Shown: positions 10,646 through 18,847 of the stretch, one piece after another | Layout of the letters: every line of letters begins with the position of its first letter | Numbering within the stretch: position 1 is the stretch's first letter | Assembly (NCBI GenBank): GCA_020524245.1 | Contig: JAIVLN010000005.1 | Coordinates: 62,001-126,000 of the forward strand | Source: Rossellomorea aquimaris | GTDB taxonomy: Bacteria > Bacillota > Bacilli > Bacillales > Fictibacillaceae | Direction of reading: 5' to 3' | DNA length: 64,000 nt | Program-made: the position numbers and the translations under genes | The notes under the pieces: model-generated | The model's input: only the letters and a program-made list of their open reading frames with translations | Databases searched by the model: none | What the model was told of the DNA's origin: nothing

Positions 10646-11512
10646 TTACATGAACTCGGAGATCAGCTCTTCGAATTGTTTTTCATCAATAGAGAGATCT
10701 GCTTTGGTCAGTGCTGTATCACTGTAACCATGTGCAAGATCTTGATACGATTTCTTGTTCTTATCCAGATAGATCAATCCTTTTACCAACCCGTTATTTT
10801 CCATCAATGTCTGCATCGCAACCATTCGGTTGTGAGCATCATAATTTTCCATATCGGAAAGGCTGACAAGATTCTCCTTGAACCAATCATACGTATTCAC
10901 TTTGTTGTACGTTACACAAGGGCTAAAAACGTTGATCAGAGAGAATCCTTTATGCTGTATTCCCTGCTCAATCAAGGAAGTCAATTCTTTCAAGTCACTT
11001 GAAAAGCTTTGGGCCACGAATGTCGCCCCAGCAGTCAGTGCTGTTTCCATGATTGAGATGGAAGATTCTACAGAACCTTCTGGAGTACTCTTCGTTTTGA
11101 ATCCAAACTCGGAACGTGGTGAAGTTTGACCTTTCGTTAATCCGTAAATTTGGTTATCCATGACGATATACGTAACATCGATGTTACGTCGGATTGCGTG
11201 GATCGTATGTCCCATTCCAATCGCGAATCCGTCTCCGTCACCACCGGATGCAATAACTGTCAAATCACGATTCGCCATCTTCACACCCTGGGCAATTGGT
11301 AGAGAACGTCCGTGGATTCCATGGAACCCATATGAATTGATATATCCAGAAATACGCCCGGAGCATCCGATACCAGAAACGACTGCTAAGTCTTCTGGCT
11401 CAAGACCGATATTCGCAGCAGCACGCTGGATTGCAGCTTGTACAGAGAAATCCCCGCAGCCTGGGCACCAGTTCGGTTTTACTTGGTTACGAAAGTCTTT
11501 GAATGTTGCCAT
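10646..11512 (-). CDS. korB: 2-oxoacid:ferredoxin oxidoreductase, beta subunit
   Basis: The 288-residue beta subunit carries the thiamine diphosphate site of a two-subunit 2-oxoacid oxidoreductase that converts a 2-oxoacid plus CoA to an acyl-CoA, CO2 and reduced ferredoxin. NWCPGCGDF near residue 14 and the GGDGDGFAIGMGHTIHA to DNQIYGLTKGQTSP region (about 90-130) are typical. The start lies one base after the korA stop. 2-oxoglutarate is the usual annotated substrate for this family in Bacillaceae, but sequence alone does not settle pyruvate versus 2-oxoglutarate. Confidence 0.92.
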   Translation of the reverse strand: MATFKDFRNQVKPNWCPGCGDFSVQAAIQRAAANIGLEPEDLAVVSGIGCSGRISGYINSYGFHGIHGRSLPIAQGVKMANRDLTVIASGGDGDGFAIGMGHTIHAIRRNIDVTYIVMDNQIYGLTKGQTSPRSEFGFKTKSTPEGSVESSISIMETALTAGATFVAQSFSSDLKELTSLIEQGIQHKGFSLINVFSPCVTYNKVNTYDWFKENLVSLSDMENYDAHNRMVAMQTLMENNGLVKGLIYLDKNKKSYQDLAHGYSDTALTKADLSIDEKQFEELISEFM

Positions 11513-11513
11513 C

Positions 11514-13250
11514 TTATAACAGCTCCTTGCATTTTGCGTAAATTTCTGAAGGCAAGAATGGGTTACCGTTGTATTTCAATACGTTATGGATCTTCTCAAG
11601 GTTCCCGATGTTCATTTTCATGATGTTTGCCAATTGACCTGTCGAGTTGTTCTCTACGACAACAACTTTCTTCGCAGAATCGACAAGTTCTTTCATTTCT
11701 TCAGTCGGGAATGGATGGATCAGACGGATATGTGCGTGGTTCACTTTCACACCATCCTCTTCAAGGCGAGGCATCATCTCTTCAATCGCACCTCTTGTCG
11801 AGTTGAATCCAACGACGAGTACATCCGCTTCCTCATGCTTTGCATTTGTGTAAATTGGTGTATTGAATTTCAAACTGTTCAATTTACGGTTTCGCTTATC
11901 CATTTGGGCTTGACGGTTCGCAGCCACTTCGGACGGCTTTCCTGTCTGATCGTGTTCAACACCCGTCACATGGTAAATTCCATTCTTCGCACCTGGAAGG
12001 ACACGAGGTGACACTCCATCTTCCGTCACTTCATAACGCTTGAAATATTCCTTTGCTTCAAGCTCAGGAAGTTCACTCGTTTCAAGTTTACCTCGACGGA
12101 TTTCTGCCTTGCCAAATTCCAATGGCTGGACGGTCTGCTTTCCGAGTGAAAGCTGCAAATCAGACAATAAGATGACTGGACATTGATATTCTTCAGCAAT
12201 GTTGAGTGCTTCTACCGCATCGTAAAAAGCTTCTTCTGCCGTACTTGGCGCCATGACGACTTTCGGAATTTCACCGTGTGTTCCATAAATCATCGCCATC
12301 AAATCGGATTGCTCCTGCTTTGTCGGGAGACCTGTTGAAGGACCACCACGTTGTGTATCAACGATGACAAGCGGTGTTTCGGTAATACCAGAAAGACCGA
12401 TTGCTTCCATCATGAGAGATAGCCCAGGTCCTGCAGATGCTGTAATCGTACGAACTCCTGCATAGTTTGCGCCGATCGCCATCGTCGCTGCAGCAATTTC
12501 ATCTTCCGTTTGGATGACCGTTCCACCATATTTAGGTAGATGCTTGATCATATATTCCATGATTTCAGAAGCAGGTGTAATCGGATAGGCGGACATGAAT
12601 CGTACCCCACCGACTAAGAAACCTAAGGAAATCGCATCGTTACCAATTATGAACATACGCTTTTTGCCGTCTGCTTTTTCAAGCTGTAACCGCTCGATCG
12701 GACCGCCTGCTTGTTCATTAAAATAGTCCGCACCCTGTCTGAGCGCTTCCATGTTCTTTTCTACAACTTTTTCACCTTTACGGCCATAAACTTCCTGGAC
12801 AATTTCACGGTATTCTTCCGTTGATTGTCCTAGAATAGCACTTGTTGCCCCAATGGCAACCATATTTTTCATTAATGATGTACCTAATTCATTGGCGATT
12901 TCCGTAAATGGAACAGCGTATAATTTCGCTTTACAATCTTCTGGAGCAGTCGGATTAAATTTGGAGTCTGCGATGATGATGCCTTCATTATGTAACTCGT
13001 GATAGTTCACATCGATCGTTTCTTGGTCGAACGCAACCAAAATATCCAAGTCATCAGAAACTGCACCAATTTCCTTTGTGGAAACGCGAATCTTGTTGTT
13101 CGTGTGACCACCTTTAATTCGAGAAGAAAAGTGGCGGTAAGTATAGAGGTAATAACCTAAACGGTTTTGAGCAAGTGAAAATACTTCACCAGTACTGTCA
13201 ATTCCTTCTCCTTGTTGACCGCCAACTTTCCATGAAAGTTGATCTACCAT
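11514..13250 (-). CDS. korA: 2-oxoacid:ferredoxin oxidoreductase, fused gamma-alpha subunit
   Basis: The 578-residue subunit begins with a gamma-type domain (GGQQGEGIDSTGE near residue 10) and continues into the alpha pyrimidine-binding domain (SAYPITPASEIMEY near residue 219). A C-terminal domain of the transketolase type follows. It pairs with korB in an operon. ATG 13250 has GGGTGGAG upstream. The neighbourhood of spoVS, korAB and miaB is shared, from memory, with Bacillus cereus-type genomes but not B. subtilis 168. Confidence 0.92.
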   Translation of the reverse strand: MVDQLSWKVGGQQGEGIDSTGEVFSLAQNRLGYYLYTYRHFSSRIKGGHTNNKIRVSTKEIGAVSDDLDILVAFDQETIDVNYHELHNEGIIIADSKFNPTAPEDCKAKLYAVPFTEIANELGTSLMKNMVAIGATSAILGQSTEEYREIVQEVYGRKGEKVVEKNMEALRQGADYFNEQAGGPIERLQLEKADGKKRMFIIGNDAISLGFLVGGVRFMSAYPITPASEIMEYMIKHLPKYGGTVIQTEDEIAAATMAIGANYAGVRTITASAGPGLSLMMEAIGLSGITETPLVIVDTQRGGPSTGLPTKQEQSDLMAMIYGTHGEIPKVVMAPSTAEEAFYDAVEALNIAEEYQCPVILLSDLQLSLGKQTVQPLEFGKAEIRRGKLETSELPELEAKEYFKRYEVTEDGVSPRVLPGAKNGIYHVTGVEHDQTGKPSEVAANRQAQMDKRNRKLNSLKFNTPIYTNAKHEEADVLVVGFNSTRGAIEEMMPRLEEDGVKVNHAHIRLIHPFPTEEMKELVDSAKKVVVVENNSTGQLANIMKMNIGNLEKIHNVLKYNGNPFLPSEIYAKCKELL

Positions 13251-13456
13251 TCAAAACTCCACCCCTTCTATTGTTCCAGTCCTTTTTGATTCATCTTATT
13301 TAGATGTTCTTGATCCAAATCGATGGTAATATGTAATAACCCTCTAAAATTTGGGAAGAAAAATGGTTTATAACGCTTACAATAATAGACCTATCCCTAT
13401 TAAAATGCAAGTAGTCTACTGAAAATTCTTCCATCAATCCGACTATTCCAAATTTA

Positions 13457-14380
13457 CTAAAAAGTAATTCTTTCAACGAAATTTTCAAAACAAAAGCCTC
13501 TTACTTCATCCTCTGAAAAGTGTTTCTGAAGTTCGTTGATGAGCTTGTCATATCCGAAAAAGGAATCCAACCCTTTGACCGTTTCTGAAATGCCATCGAA
13601 GTCTGATCCAAATCCGATGTTGCGAACACCGCCAAATGATGCGACATAATCGATGTGCTTGATGATCTCTTTGATATGGACCGGGGATCGTTCACTTAAA
13701 AAGTAGGGAACGAACGTAATGCCCATCATCGCATCTTTTTTGATGAGCGCTTGGATTTGACGATCATTCAGGTTCCTCGGGTGGTCACATAATACTTTGA
13801 CATTGGAGTGAGATGCTATGACCCGATTGGTTAGCTCCATTACTTCCCAGAAACCGGATTCCGTCAAGTGGGAAACATCGGTCCAAACCTTCTCGGCATC
13901 TAGCATTTTGACAGCTTCAACTCCGAGGTTTGATAAACCTGCCTGTCTCTCTTCAAGGACGCCATCTGCCAAATCATTCGCATAATTCCAAGTTAATCCG
14001 ACGGAACGGACACCGAGACGGAGCAATGTTTGAAGGCGGGTAAGGTCGTTTGCAACAGGTCCGCATCCTTCCAACGTCAGCATGACTCCGATTTCATCCT
14101 CTTCCAATCCTTCGATTTCCTCTCTTGTCCGGACAGATTTAATGTCAGGATAAGGTTTCACGACTTTCTCATAAAAGAGGTCGATCATATCAAGAGCTGC
14201 TTGGAATCGAGCATCCCCTACAATATCATCTGGAACGAAAACCGCAAAGCATTGGACCTTAGCCCCAGCTGCTTTTAACCCTTGATACGAAACCTGAAGA
14301 TGATGAGAACTTTGAAAAGTGAGTTCTGGATTTCTCCACAGCTTCAATAGTGCATCACAATGTGCGTCAAACACCTTCAT
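13457..14380 (-). CDS. Membrane-dipeptidase family (M19) dipeptidase
   Basis: A zinc dipeptidase of the renal dipeptidase type, 307 residues. The metal-binding start DAHCDALL, the bridging glutamate in LTLEGCGP and GFGSDFDG near the C-terminus are seen. These enzymes hydrolyse dipeptides, some with D-residues, so a role in peptidoglycan peptide recycling is possible but not shown. ATG 14380 with AGGAGG upstream is chosen; the frame extends further 5' without a ribosome binding site. No clear terminator follows it before korA (gap 13251-13456). Confidence 0.9.
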   Translation of the reverse strand: MKVFDAHCDALLKLWRNPELTFQSSHHLQVSYQGLKAAGAKVQCFAVFVPDDIVGDARFQAALDMIDLFYEKVVKPYPDIKSVRTREEIEGLEEDEIGVMLTLEGCGPVANDLTRLQTLLRLGVRSVGLTWNYANDLADGVLEERQAGLSNLGVEAVKMLDAEKVWTDVSHLTESGFWEVMELTNRVIASHSNVKVLCDHPRNLNDRQIQALIKKDAMMGITFVPYFLSERSPVHIKEIIKHIDYVASFGGVRNIGFGSDFDGISETVKGLDSFFGYDKLINELQKHFSEDEVRGFCFENFVERITF

Positions 14381-14529
14381 TCCAACATGACCTCCTAAGA
14401 AACAGTTCCTGAAAAACCGTTTCAGCTTACTAGTATAGTTAACTATGAGGTTTTTTAAACCATGAAAAAACCTGGTCTCCTCAACAGGTGCCAAGTTTCC
14501 CTTACCTATTATTTCGTTTCTGAACATGC

Positions 14530-14562
14530 AAAAACCTGCTTGCTCGTTTGAACAAACAGGTC
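14530..14562 (-). terminator. Terminator after spoVS
   Basis: ACCTGTTTG and CAAGCAGGT (minus strand) pair and are followed by TTTTTG. A second weaker hairpin, ACCTG/CAGGT then TTTTTT, follows at about 14464-14489. Confidence 0.8.
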
Positions 14563-14571
14563 GAACGTTTC

Positions 14572-14832
14572 CTATCTCGGTTCTACGATCAACTTGATGG
14601 CCGTTCTCTCTTCTCCTTCAATCAAGATATCTGTAAATGCAGGGATACAAATGAGGTCAACTCCACTGGGTGCTACAAATCCTCTTGCGATTGCTACAGC
14701 TTTCACTGCTTGGTTCAAGGCGCCGGCACCAATTGCCTGTATTTCGGCTGCTCCTCTTTCACGGAGGACTCCGGCTAAAGCGCCAGCTACAGAATTTGGA
14801 TTGGACTTTGCTGAAACTTTTAATATTTCCAT
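14572..14832 (-). CDS. spoVS: Stage V sporulation protein S
   Basis: SpoVS is a small Alba-fold protein needed for spore coat assembly and dehydration; its biochemical role is not settled. The 86-residue length equals B. subtilis SpoVS, and the sequence has the conserved GAGALNQAVKAVAIARG and CIPAFTD blocks. It is monocistronic, between its own promoter and terminator. Confidence 0.97.
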   Translation of the reverse strand: MEILKVSAKSNPNSVAGALAGVLRERGAAEIQAIGAGALNQAVKAVAIARGFVAPSGVDLICIPAFTDILIEGEERTAIKLIVEPR

Positions 14833-14870
14833 GATTTGTACCTCCTTATTGATATCCTACCACTTCTACT

Positions 14871-14899
14871 ATATTCAGGATTTGAGCTTGTATTCCTCC
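14871..14899 (-). promoter_or_regulatory. Sigma-H-type promoter for spoVS
   Basis: On the minus strand GGAGGAATA (14891-14899) and CCTGAATAT (14871-14879) are 11 bases apart. This fits the sigma-H consensus RnAGGAwWW, 11-12 bases, RnnGAATWW in all but the first -10 base. B. subtilis spoVS is under sigma-H, so the match is expected. Confidence 0.75.
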
Positions 14900-14960
14900 T
14901 AAATTACCAATTTGTATAGAAAATTTGGTGAAGCCAAGCATAAGCGCAGGTTGAACCTTA

Positions 14961-15242
14961 GTTGCACTTATACTGTGAACCTAGCCTTTTCTACTACGTC
15001 GATTTCCCGCCTAAGCTGAAAAGGCATCCAACACATGTGTAAAGAAATCTCGGTTAAGCCGAATGGAATAAAGGCTGAACCGTAGATCCTCGAAAAAGCA
15101 TACTTTTTCTTCGTGCGATGTTTATTCTCTCGATGTTACAAGCTAGTGCACTTACACTGTGAACCTAGCCTTTTCTACTACGCCGAGACACTTCCTCTGC
15201 TAAAAAGACAAACAACACCTGTATAAAGAAAACTAGGCGTAA
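14961..15242. repeat. Two diverged direct repeat units in spoVS-ymdB gap
   Basis: Unit 1 (14961-15057) and unit 2 (15145-15242) share a left half in which 38 of the first 42 bases agree (TGTGAACCTAGCCTTTTCTA in both) and a more diverged right half (CCAACACATGTGTAAAG against ACAACACCTGTATAAAG). The spacer 15087-15121 carries a CGAAAAAG/CTTTTTCTTCG palindromic module that recurs inverted in repeat copy A at 4722-4759. No gene is supported in the whole gap 14900-15304. Confidence 0.75.
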
Positions 15243-15304
15243 AACATACAAACTGTAAATGAAGCCCATGAGACGCGAGAAGTCAGTTGATTATAGATTC
15301 CTGT

Positions 15305-15336
15305 AGTAAAATAGTAGCGAAAAGGAGCACGCTACT
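15305..15336 (-). terminator. Terminator after ymdB
   Basis: AGTAGCG and CGCTACT pair, overlapping the ymdB stop codon, and are followed on the minus strand by ATTTTACT. The T-run is imperfect. Confidence 0.6.
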
Positions 15337-16126
15337 CAGTGAAAGGATGATCATCATTTATTTGGATTCTTCGAATCGATTTAGCTTGACCGGTCTCTTT
15401 ATCCAAATCGATAACGACTCCACTTAACTGTTCCCGCCCATTTTCCACTTCAAACCTGACAGGCAGATTTGTCAGAAATTTTTTGAGAACCGCTTCCTTA
15501 CTCATACCGAGGATCCCATCGTATGGACCCGTCATGCCGACATCAGATATATAGGCGGTCCCTCCTGGCAGGACACGGTTATCGGATGTCTGAACGTGGG
15601 TATGCGTTCCGACTACAGCAGATACTCTTCCATCAAGGTACCAACCCATCGCTTGTTTTTCACTTGTAGCTTCTGCATGAAAGTCCACGAAAATATATGG
15701 TGTACGTTTCTTTACTTTTTCAATGATTTCATCCGCCTTCTGGAATGGGCAATCGAGCGGTGGCATGAACGTTCGGCCTTGTAAATTGACGACTGCAACT
15801 TCAATATCGTTTATTTTTACAAAAGTATATCCTTGACCAGGTGTCCCATCCGGAAAATTGGCAGGGCGTACCATTTGAGGTACATCGTCGATGAAATCGA
15901 AGATCTCCTTATTATCCCACGTGTGATTTCCCATCGTAATCGCCTGCGCTCCCCATTGCTTCAGGTTGCGGGTGATTTTTTCCGTAATTCCCCGGCCATG
16001 TGCCGCGTTCTCCCCGTTCACGATCGTCAACGTTGGATTGTATTTGTTTTTCAATTTAGATAAATAGGTTTCGACCATCGCACGACCAGGTGATCCTACG
16101 ACATCTCCTACGAAAAGTATTCTCAT
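15332..16126 (-). CDS. ymdB: Metallophosphoesterase YmdB
   Basis: YmdB is a binuclear metallophosphoesterase, reported to hydrolyse 2',3'-cyclic nucleotides and to influence biofilm and motility fate in B. subtilis. The product is 264 residues with the metal motifs GDVVGSPGR near residue 7, NGENAAHG near 38, GNHTWD near 66, FHAEATSEK near 149 and GTHTHVQT near 174. ATG 16126 has AAGGAG seven bases upstream. It lies just downstream of rny, as in B. subtilis, but behind the rny terminator. Confidence 0.96.
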   Translation of the reverse strand: MRILFVGDVVGSPGRAMVETYLSKLKNKYNPTLTIVNGENAAHGRGITEKITRNLKQWGAQAITMGNHTWDNKEIFDFIDDVPQMVRPANFPDGTPGQGYTFVKINDIEVAVVNLQGRTFMPPLDCPFQKADEIIEKVKKRTPYIFVDFHAEATSEKQAMGWYLDGRVSAVVGTHTHVQTSDNRVLPGGTAYISDVGMTGPYDGILGMSKEAVLKKFLTNLPVRFEVENGREQLSGVVIDLDKETGQAKSIRRIQINDDHPFTE

Positions 16127-16237
16127 TTTCAAACTCCTTCTATGTAAATAATGAATAACTTATCTTACTATGCCATTTTCCTTATCCTGTGTCCAATCCC
16201 TCGTTACTATGAATAGCTTCACCAGGCTTCTGTAACC

Positions 16238-16269
16238 AAAAAAATAAAGTGGCGGAAATCGCCACTTTA
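16238..16269 (-). terminator. Terminator after rny
   Basis: AAAGTGGCG and CGCCACTTT pair around a short loop and overlap the rny stop codon; a T-run follows on the minus strand. Confidence 0.9.
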
Positions 16270-17835
16270 TTTTGCATACTCGACTGCTCTCGTTTCCCGT
16301 ATAACGGTGACTTTGATGTGTCCTGGATAGTCGAGTTCTTCTTCAATTTTCTTCGTGATGTCTCTCGCCATACGATGGGATGCAATGTCATCCACCATGT
16401 CTGGGCGAACCATGATACGAATCTCACGACCAGCTTGAATCGCAAAGGATTTCTCAACGCCCTCGAAGGACTCTGAAATCTCTTCAAGCTTTTCGAGTCG
16501 CTTGATATACGTCTCAAGTGTTTCTCTACGTGCACCTGGTCTAGCAGCAGACAAGGCATCTGCAGCAGCGACAAGTACAGCGATGATTGAAGTCGGTTCC
16601 GTATCTCCGTGATGGGATGCGATACTATTGATAACCACCGGGTGCTCTTTATACTTCTCAGCGAGTTCGACTCCAATTTCGACGTGACTGCCTTCCACTT
16701 CATGGTCAATCGCTTTACCGATGTCATGAAGTAAACCAGCTCTGCGTGCGACTGTTACATCTTCACCCAGTTCAGCAGCCATAAGACCGGCTAAGTGAGC
16801 GACTTCCATTGAGTGTTTCAATACATTCTGACCATAACTTGTACGGTACTTCAATCGTCCCAATACTTTGATCAAGTCAGGATGCAATCCGTGTACACCC
16901 ATTTCGAATGTCGTCTGTTCACCGATTTCTCGAATATACTCATCCACTTCTCTTCTGGATTTGTCCACCATCTCTTCAATACGTGCAGGATGGATTCGTC
17001 CATCTGAAACAAGTTTATCAAGAGCGATTCTTGCAATCTCTCGTCTGATTGGATCGAAGCCGGAAAGAATGACAGCTTCAGGTGTGTCATCAATAATTAA
17101 ATCAATCCCCGTCAATGTTTCAAGGGTACGGATATTTCGTCCTTCACGACCGATGATTCTACCTTTCATCTCATCGTTCGGCAGGTTGACAACGGATACC
17201 GTCGTCTCCGCTACGTGGTCAGCAGCACAACGCTGGATGGCAAGGGATAGAATTTCCTTCGCCTTCTTATCTGCTTCTTCTTTCGCGCGAACTTCACGTT
17301 CTCTCATCATAGCTGCAAGCTCATGGTCGATTTCCGACTGTGCTTGATCCATGATCATTTGCTTCGCTTCATCGCGTGAAACTCCAGATAATCTTTCGAG
17401 TTCCAGTTGCTGTTGCTGCAACACTTGCTCCACTTTGCTTTCCATCTCTTCGATTTGTTGTTGTTTTTTGGTGAGAGAATCCTCCCTTTTTTCTAATGAT
17501 TCCTCTTTTTTGTCCAAGGTTTCACTTTTACGGTCAAGGACCTCTTCTTTTTGAACCAAGCGATGTTCTTGTTTTTGAAGTTCAGTTCTGCGTTCACGAA
17601 TTTCATTCTCTGCGTCTACTCGTTGCTTATGAATCTCATCTTTCGCTTCGAGCAGAGCTTCTTTTTTGCTAGCTTCAGCTTCACGTTTTCCATCTTCAAT
17701 GATCTGCTTCGCTGCATGCTCGGCACTCGAAATTTTCGCTTCAGCAATGGATTTACGAACAAGATATCCAACAACTGCAAATACTACTGCAGAGACAAGC
17801 AAAATGGAGATGAGGACAAATATGCTTATATCCAT
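16267..17835 (-). CDS. rny: Ribonuclease Y
   Basis: RNase Y is the membrane-bound endoribonuclease that starts bulk mRNA decay and processes operon mRNAs in Bacillus. The 522-residue product has an N-terminal membrane segment (about 3-25), a long charged coiled coil to about residue 200, a KH domain with [13 protein letters not shown], and an HD domain with [20 protein letters not shown] 17835 with GGAGG eight bases upstream is preferred over GTG 17844. It has its own promoter and terminator. RicA, part of an RNase Y cofactor complex, is encoded nearby. Confidence 0.97.
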   Translation of the reverse strand: MDISIFVLISILLVSAVVFAVVGYLVRKSIAEAKISSAEHAAKQIIEDGKREAEASKKEALLEAKDEIHKQRVDAENEIRERRTELQKQEHRLVQKEEVLDRKSETLDKKEESLEKREDSLTKKQQQIEEMESKVEQVLQQQQLELERLSGVSRDEAKQMIMDQAQSEIDHELAAMMREREVRAKEEADKKAKEILSLAIQRCAADHVAETTVSVVNLPNDEMKGRIIGREGRNIRTLETLTGIDLIIDDTPEAVILSGFDPIRREIARIALDKLVSDGRIHPARIEEMVDKSRREVDEYIREIGEQTTFEMGVHGLHPDLIKVLGRLKYRTSYGQNVLKHSMEVAHLAGLMAAELGEDVTVARRAGLLHDIGKAIDHEVEGSHVEIGVELAEKYKEHPVVINSIASHHGDTEPTSIIAVLVAAADALSAARPGARRETLETYIKRLEKLEEISESFEGVEKSFAIQAGREIRIMVRPDMVDDIASHRMARDITKKIEEELDYPGHIKVTVIRETRAVEYAK

Positions 17836-17963
17836 ACCTATCACCTCCTCTTGCTATCTAATTGTTGGTTGTAAAATTGAATAGTTTCTCTTAAAAGCTA
17901 GCTATTCACATACAGCGGTTTCATTGTTTAACAAATGTAAAAGTAATCAAACAATATACCCTA

Positions 17964-17992
17964 ATTGTATAGTTGTCCAAATTCAATGTCAA
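17964..17992 (-). promoter_or_regulatory. Sigma-A promoter for rny
   Basis: Minus strand TTGACA (17987-17992), 17-base spacer, TACAAT (17964-17969), about 130 bases upstream of the rny start. This is a near-consensus match and implies a leader of roughly 120 bases. Confidence 0.75.
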
Positions 17993-18052
17993 GAGCTGTC
18001 AGAATGCTCGTACTTTACCAGCACAGGGACTTTCAATCTCTTTACATATAAC

Positions 18053-18081
18053 AAAAGATACCCGAAAAGTCCCGGGTATCT
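18053..18081 (-). terminator. Terminator after recA
   Basis: AGATACCCG and CGGGTATCT pair as a 9-bp stem followed on the minus strand by TTTTGTTAT. Confidence 0.85.
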
Positions 18082-18089
18082 TAAGCAGA

Positions 18090-18524
18090 TTATACGAGTT
18101 TATCGTTTTCTTCCTCTTCTGTTTCAGCAGCTGCTGCCGTTTCGTTCGTACTCATTTGATAGTAGGAACGGATCGACGAGTAAATCTCACTTTCAATCGC
18201 TTCGTTTTCTTTCAAGAACTGCTTCGCATTTTCACGTCCTTGTCCGAGACGTTCGCCATTGAAGGAGTACCAAGCACCGCTCTTTTGAACGACGTCGATG
18301 TCTGAACCGATATCGAGAATCTCACCTTGCCTAGAGATTCCTTCCCCGTACATGATATCCACTTCAGCCGTCTTGAATGGAGGAGCGACCTTGTTTTTGA
18401 CAACCTTGATACGTGTCTTGTTACCGACCATATCGTTTCCTTGTTTCAATGTTTCGGCACGTCGTACTTCTAGACGGACGGATGAATAGAACTTCAACGC
18501 ACGTCCACCAGGAGTTGTTTCAGG
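18090..18524 (-). CDS. recA: Recombinase RecA, exon 2 (residues 204-347)
   Basis: This 144-residue piece begins [15 protein letters not shown], the second part of DNA-binding loop L2, and ends in the acidic RecA C-terminal tail ([13 protein letters not shown]-like). It has no ribosome binding site of its own. Its first codon follows directly on the last G of the intron; an in-frame ATG formed by the last three intron bases could allow a MPETT start but nothing supports its use. Joined to exon 1 it gives a 347-residue RecA with no residue lost or gained. Confidence 0.95.
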   Translation of the reverse strand, partial: PETTPGGRALKFYSSVRLEVRRAETLKQGNDMVGNKTRIKVVKNKVAPPFKTAEVDIMYGEGISRQGEILDIGSDIDVVQKSGAWYSFNGERLGQGRENAKQFLKENEAIESEIYSSIRSYYQMSTNETAAAAETEEEENDKLV

Positions 18525-18847
18525 CATTCTCTATAGATTTTCCATTTCTATAGTGTGGACTATCTCTTCATCTCGATTTTACTCGAGAGCCTTGCACTTC
18601 CAGCAGTAGCCTATCATCTGCCGTACCCTACTTGGTTGACTATTCAAGTCCCTTTCGGTAGTCTCTACACCTTCCTCATTAGAGGCTTGGCACGGTATTA
18701 CCCAATATTTGGAGGGCTTCACCGTTAGCAGCACTATGTGCTACACCCTTAGGCAATAAGGTTCACAAGGTTTTTTGACTTGCTATCACTAGCAAGGGAA
18801 ACCCTTAGTAAACTCCTTAATCAAAAAGATTAAGCAACTAATTGTTG
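18525..18847 (-). ncRNA. Group I self-splicing intron in recA
   Basis: A 323-nt insertion between codons 203 and 204. Exon 1 ends in GGAAAU; the intron contains GUUUCC, which pairs with it and leaves a U-G pair at the 5' splice site (P1). The AGG just before that guide pairs with CCU at the start of exon 2 (P10). The intron ends in G. Further elements: P2 CUUGCUA/UAGCAAG; P3 CCUUG/CAAGG; P5 ACGGU/ACCGU; P6 CCUC/GAGG; P7 GACUA of AGAGACUA with UAGUC of AGAGAUAGUCC; P8 UCUCGA/UCGAGA; P9 CUAUAGA/UCUAUAG. Hairpins between P7 5' and P3 3' suggest subgroup IA. There is no room for a homing endonuclease gene. A group I intron in recA is known in Bacillus anthracis; whether the site is the same was not checked. 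Confidence 0.94.

Noticed and set aside
13300-13488. 62-codon frame between dipeptidase and korA
   Set aside because: Overlaps the end of the dipeptidase gene in another frame and shows no ribosome binding site or homology.
16182-16727. 181-codon frame overlapping rny
   Set aside because: Shadow of the rny C-terminal coding sequence in another frame.
18525-18847. Frameshift, intein or IS remnant as cause of the split recA
   Set aside because: An intein would be in frame and much longer; there are no transposase motifs or target duplications; the guide-sequence pairing to both exons and the terminal G fit a group I intron far better.
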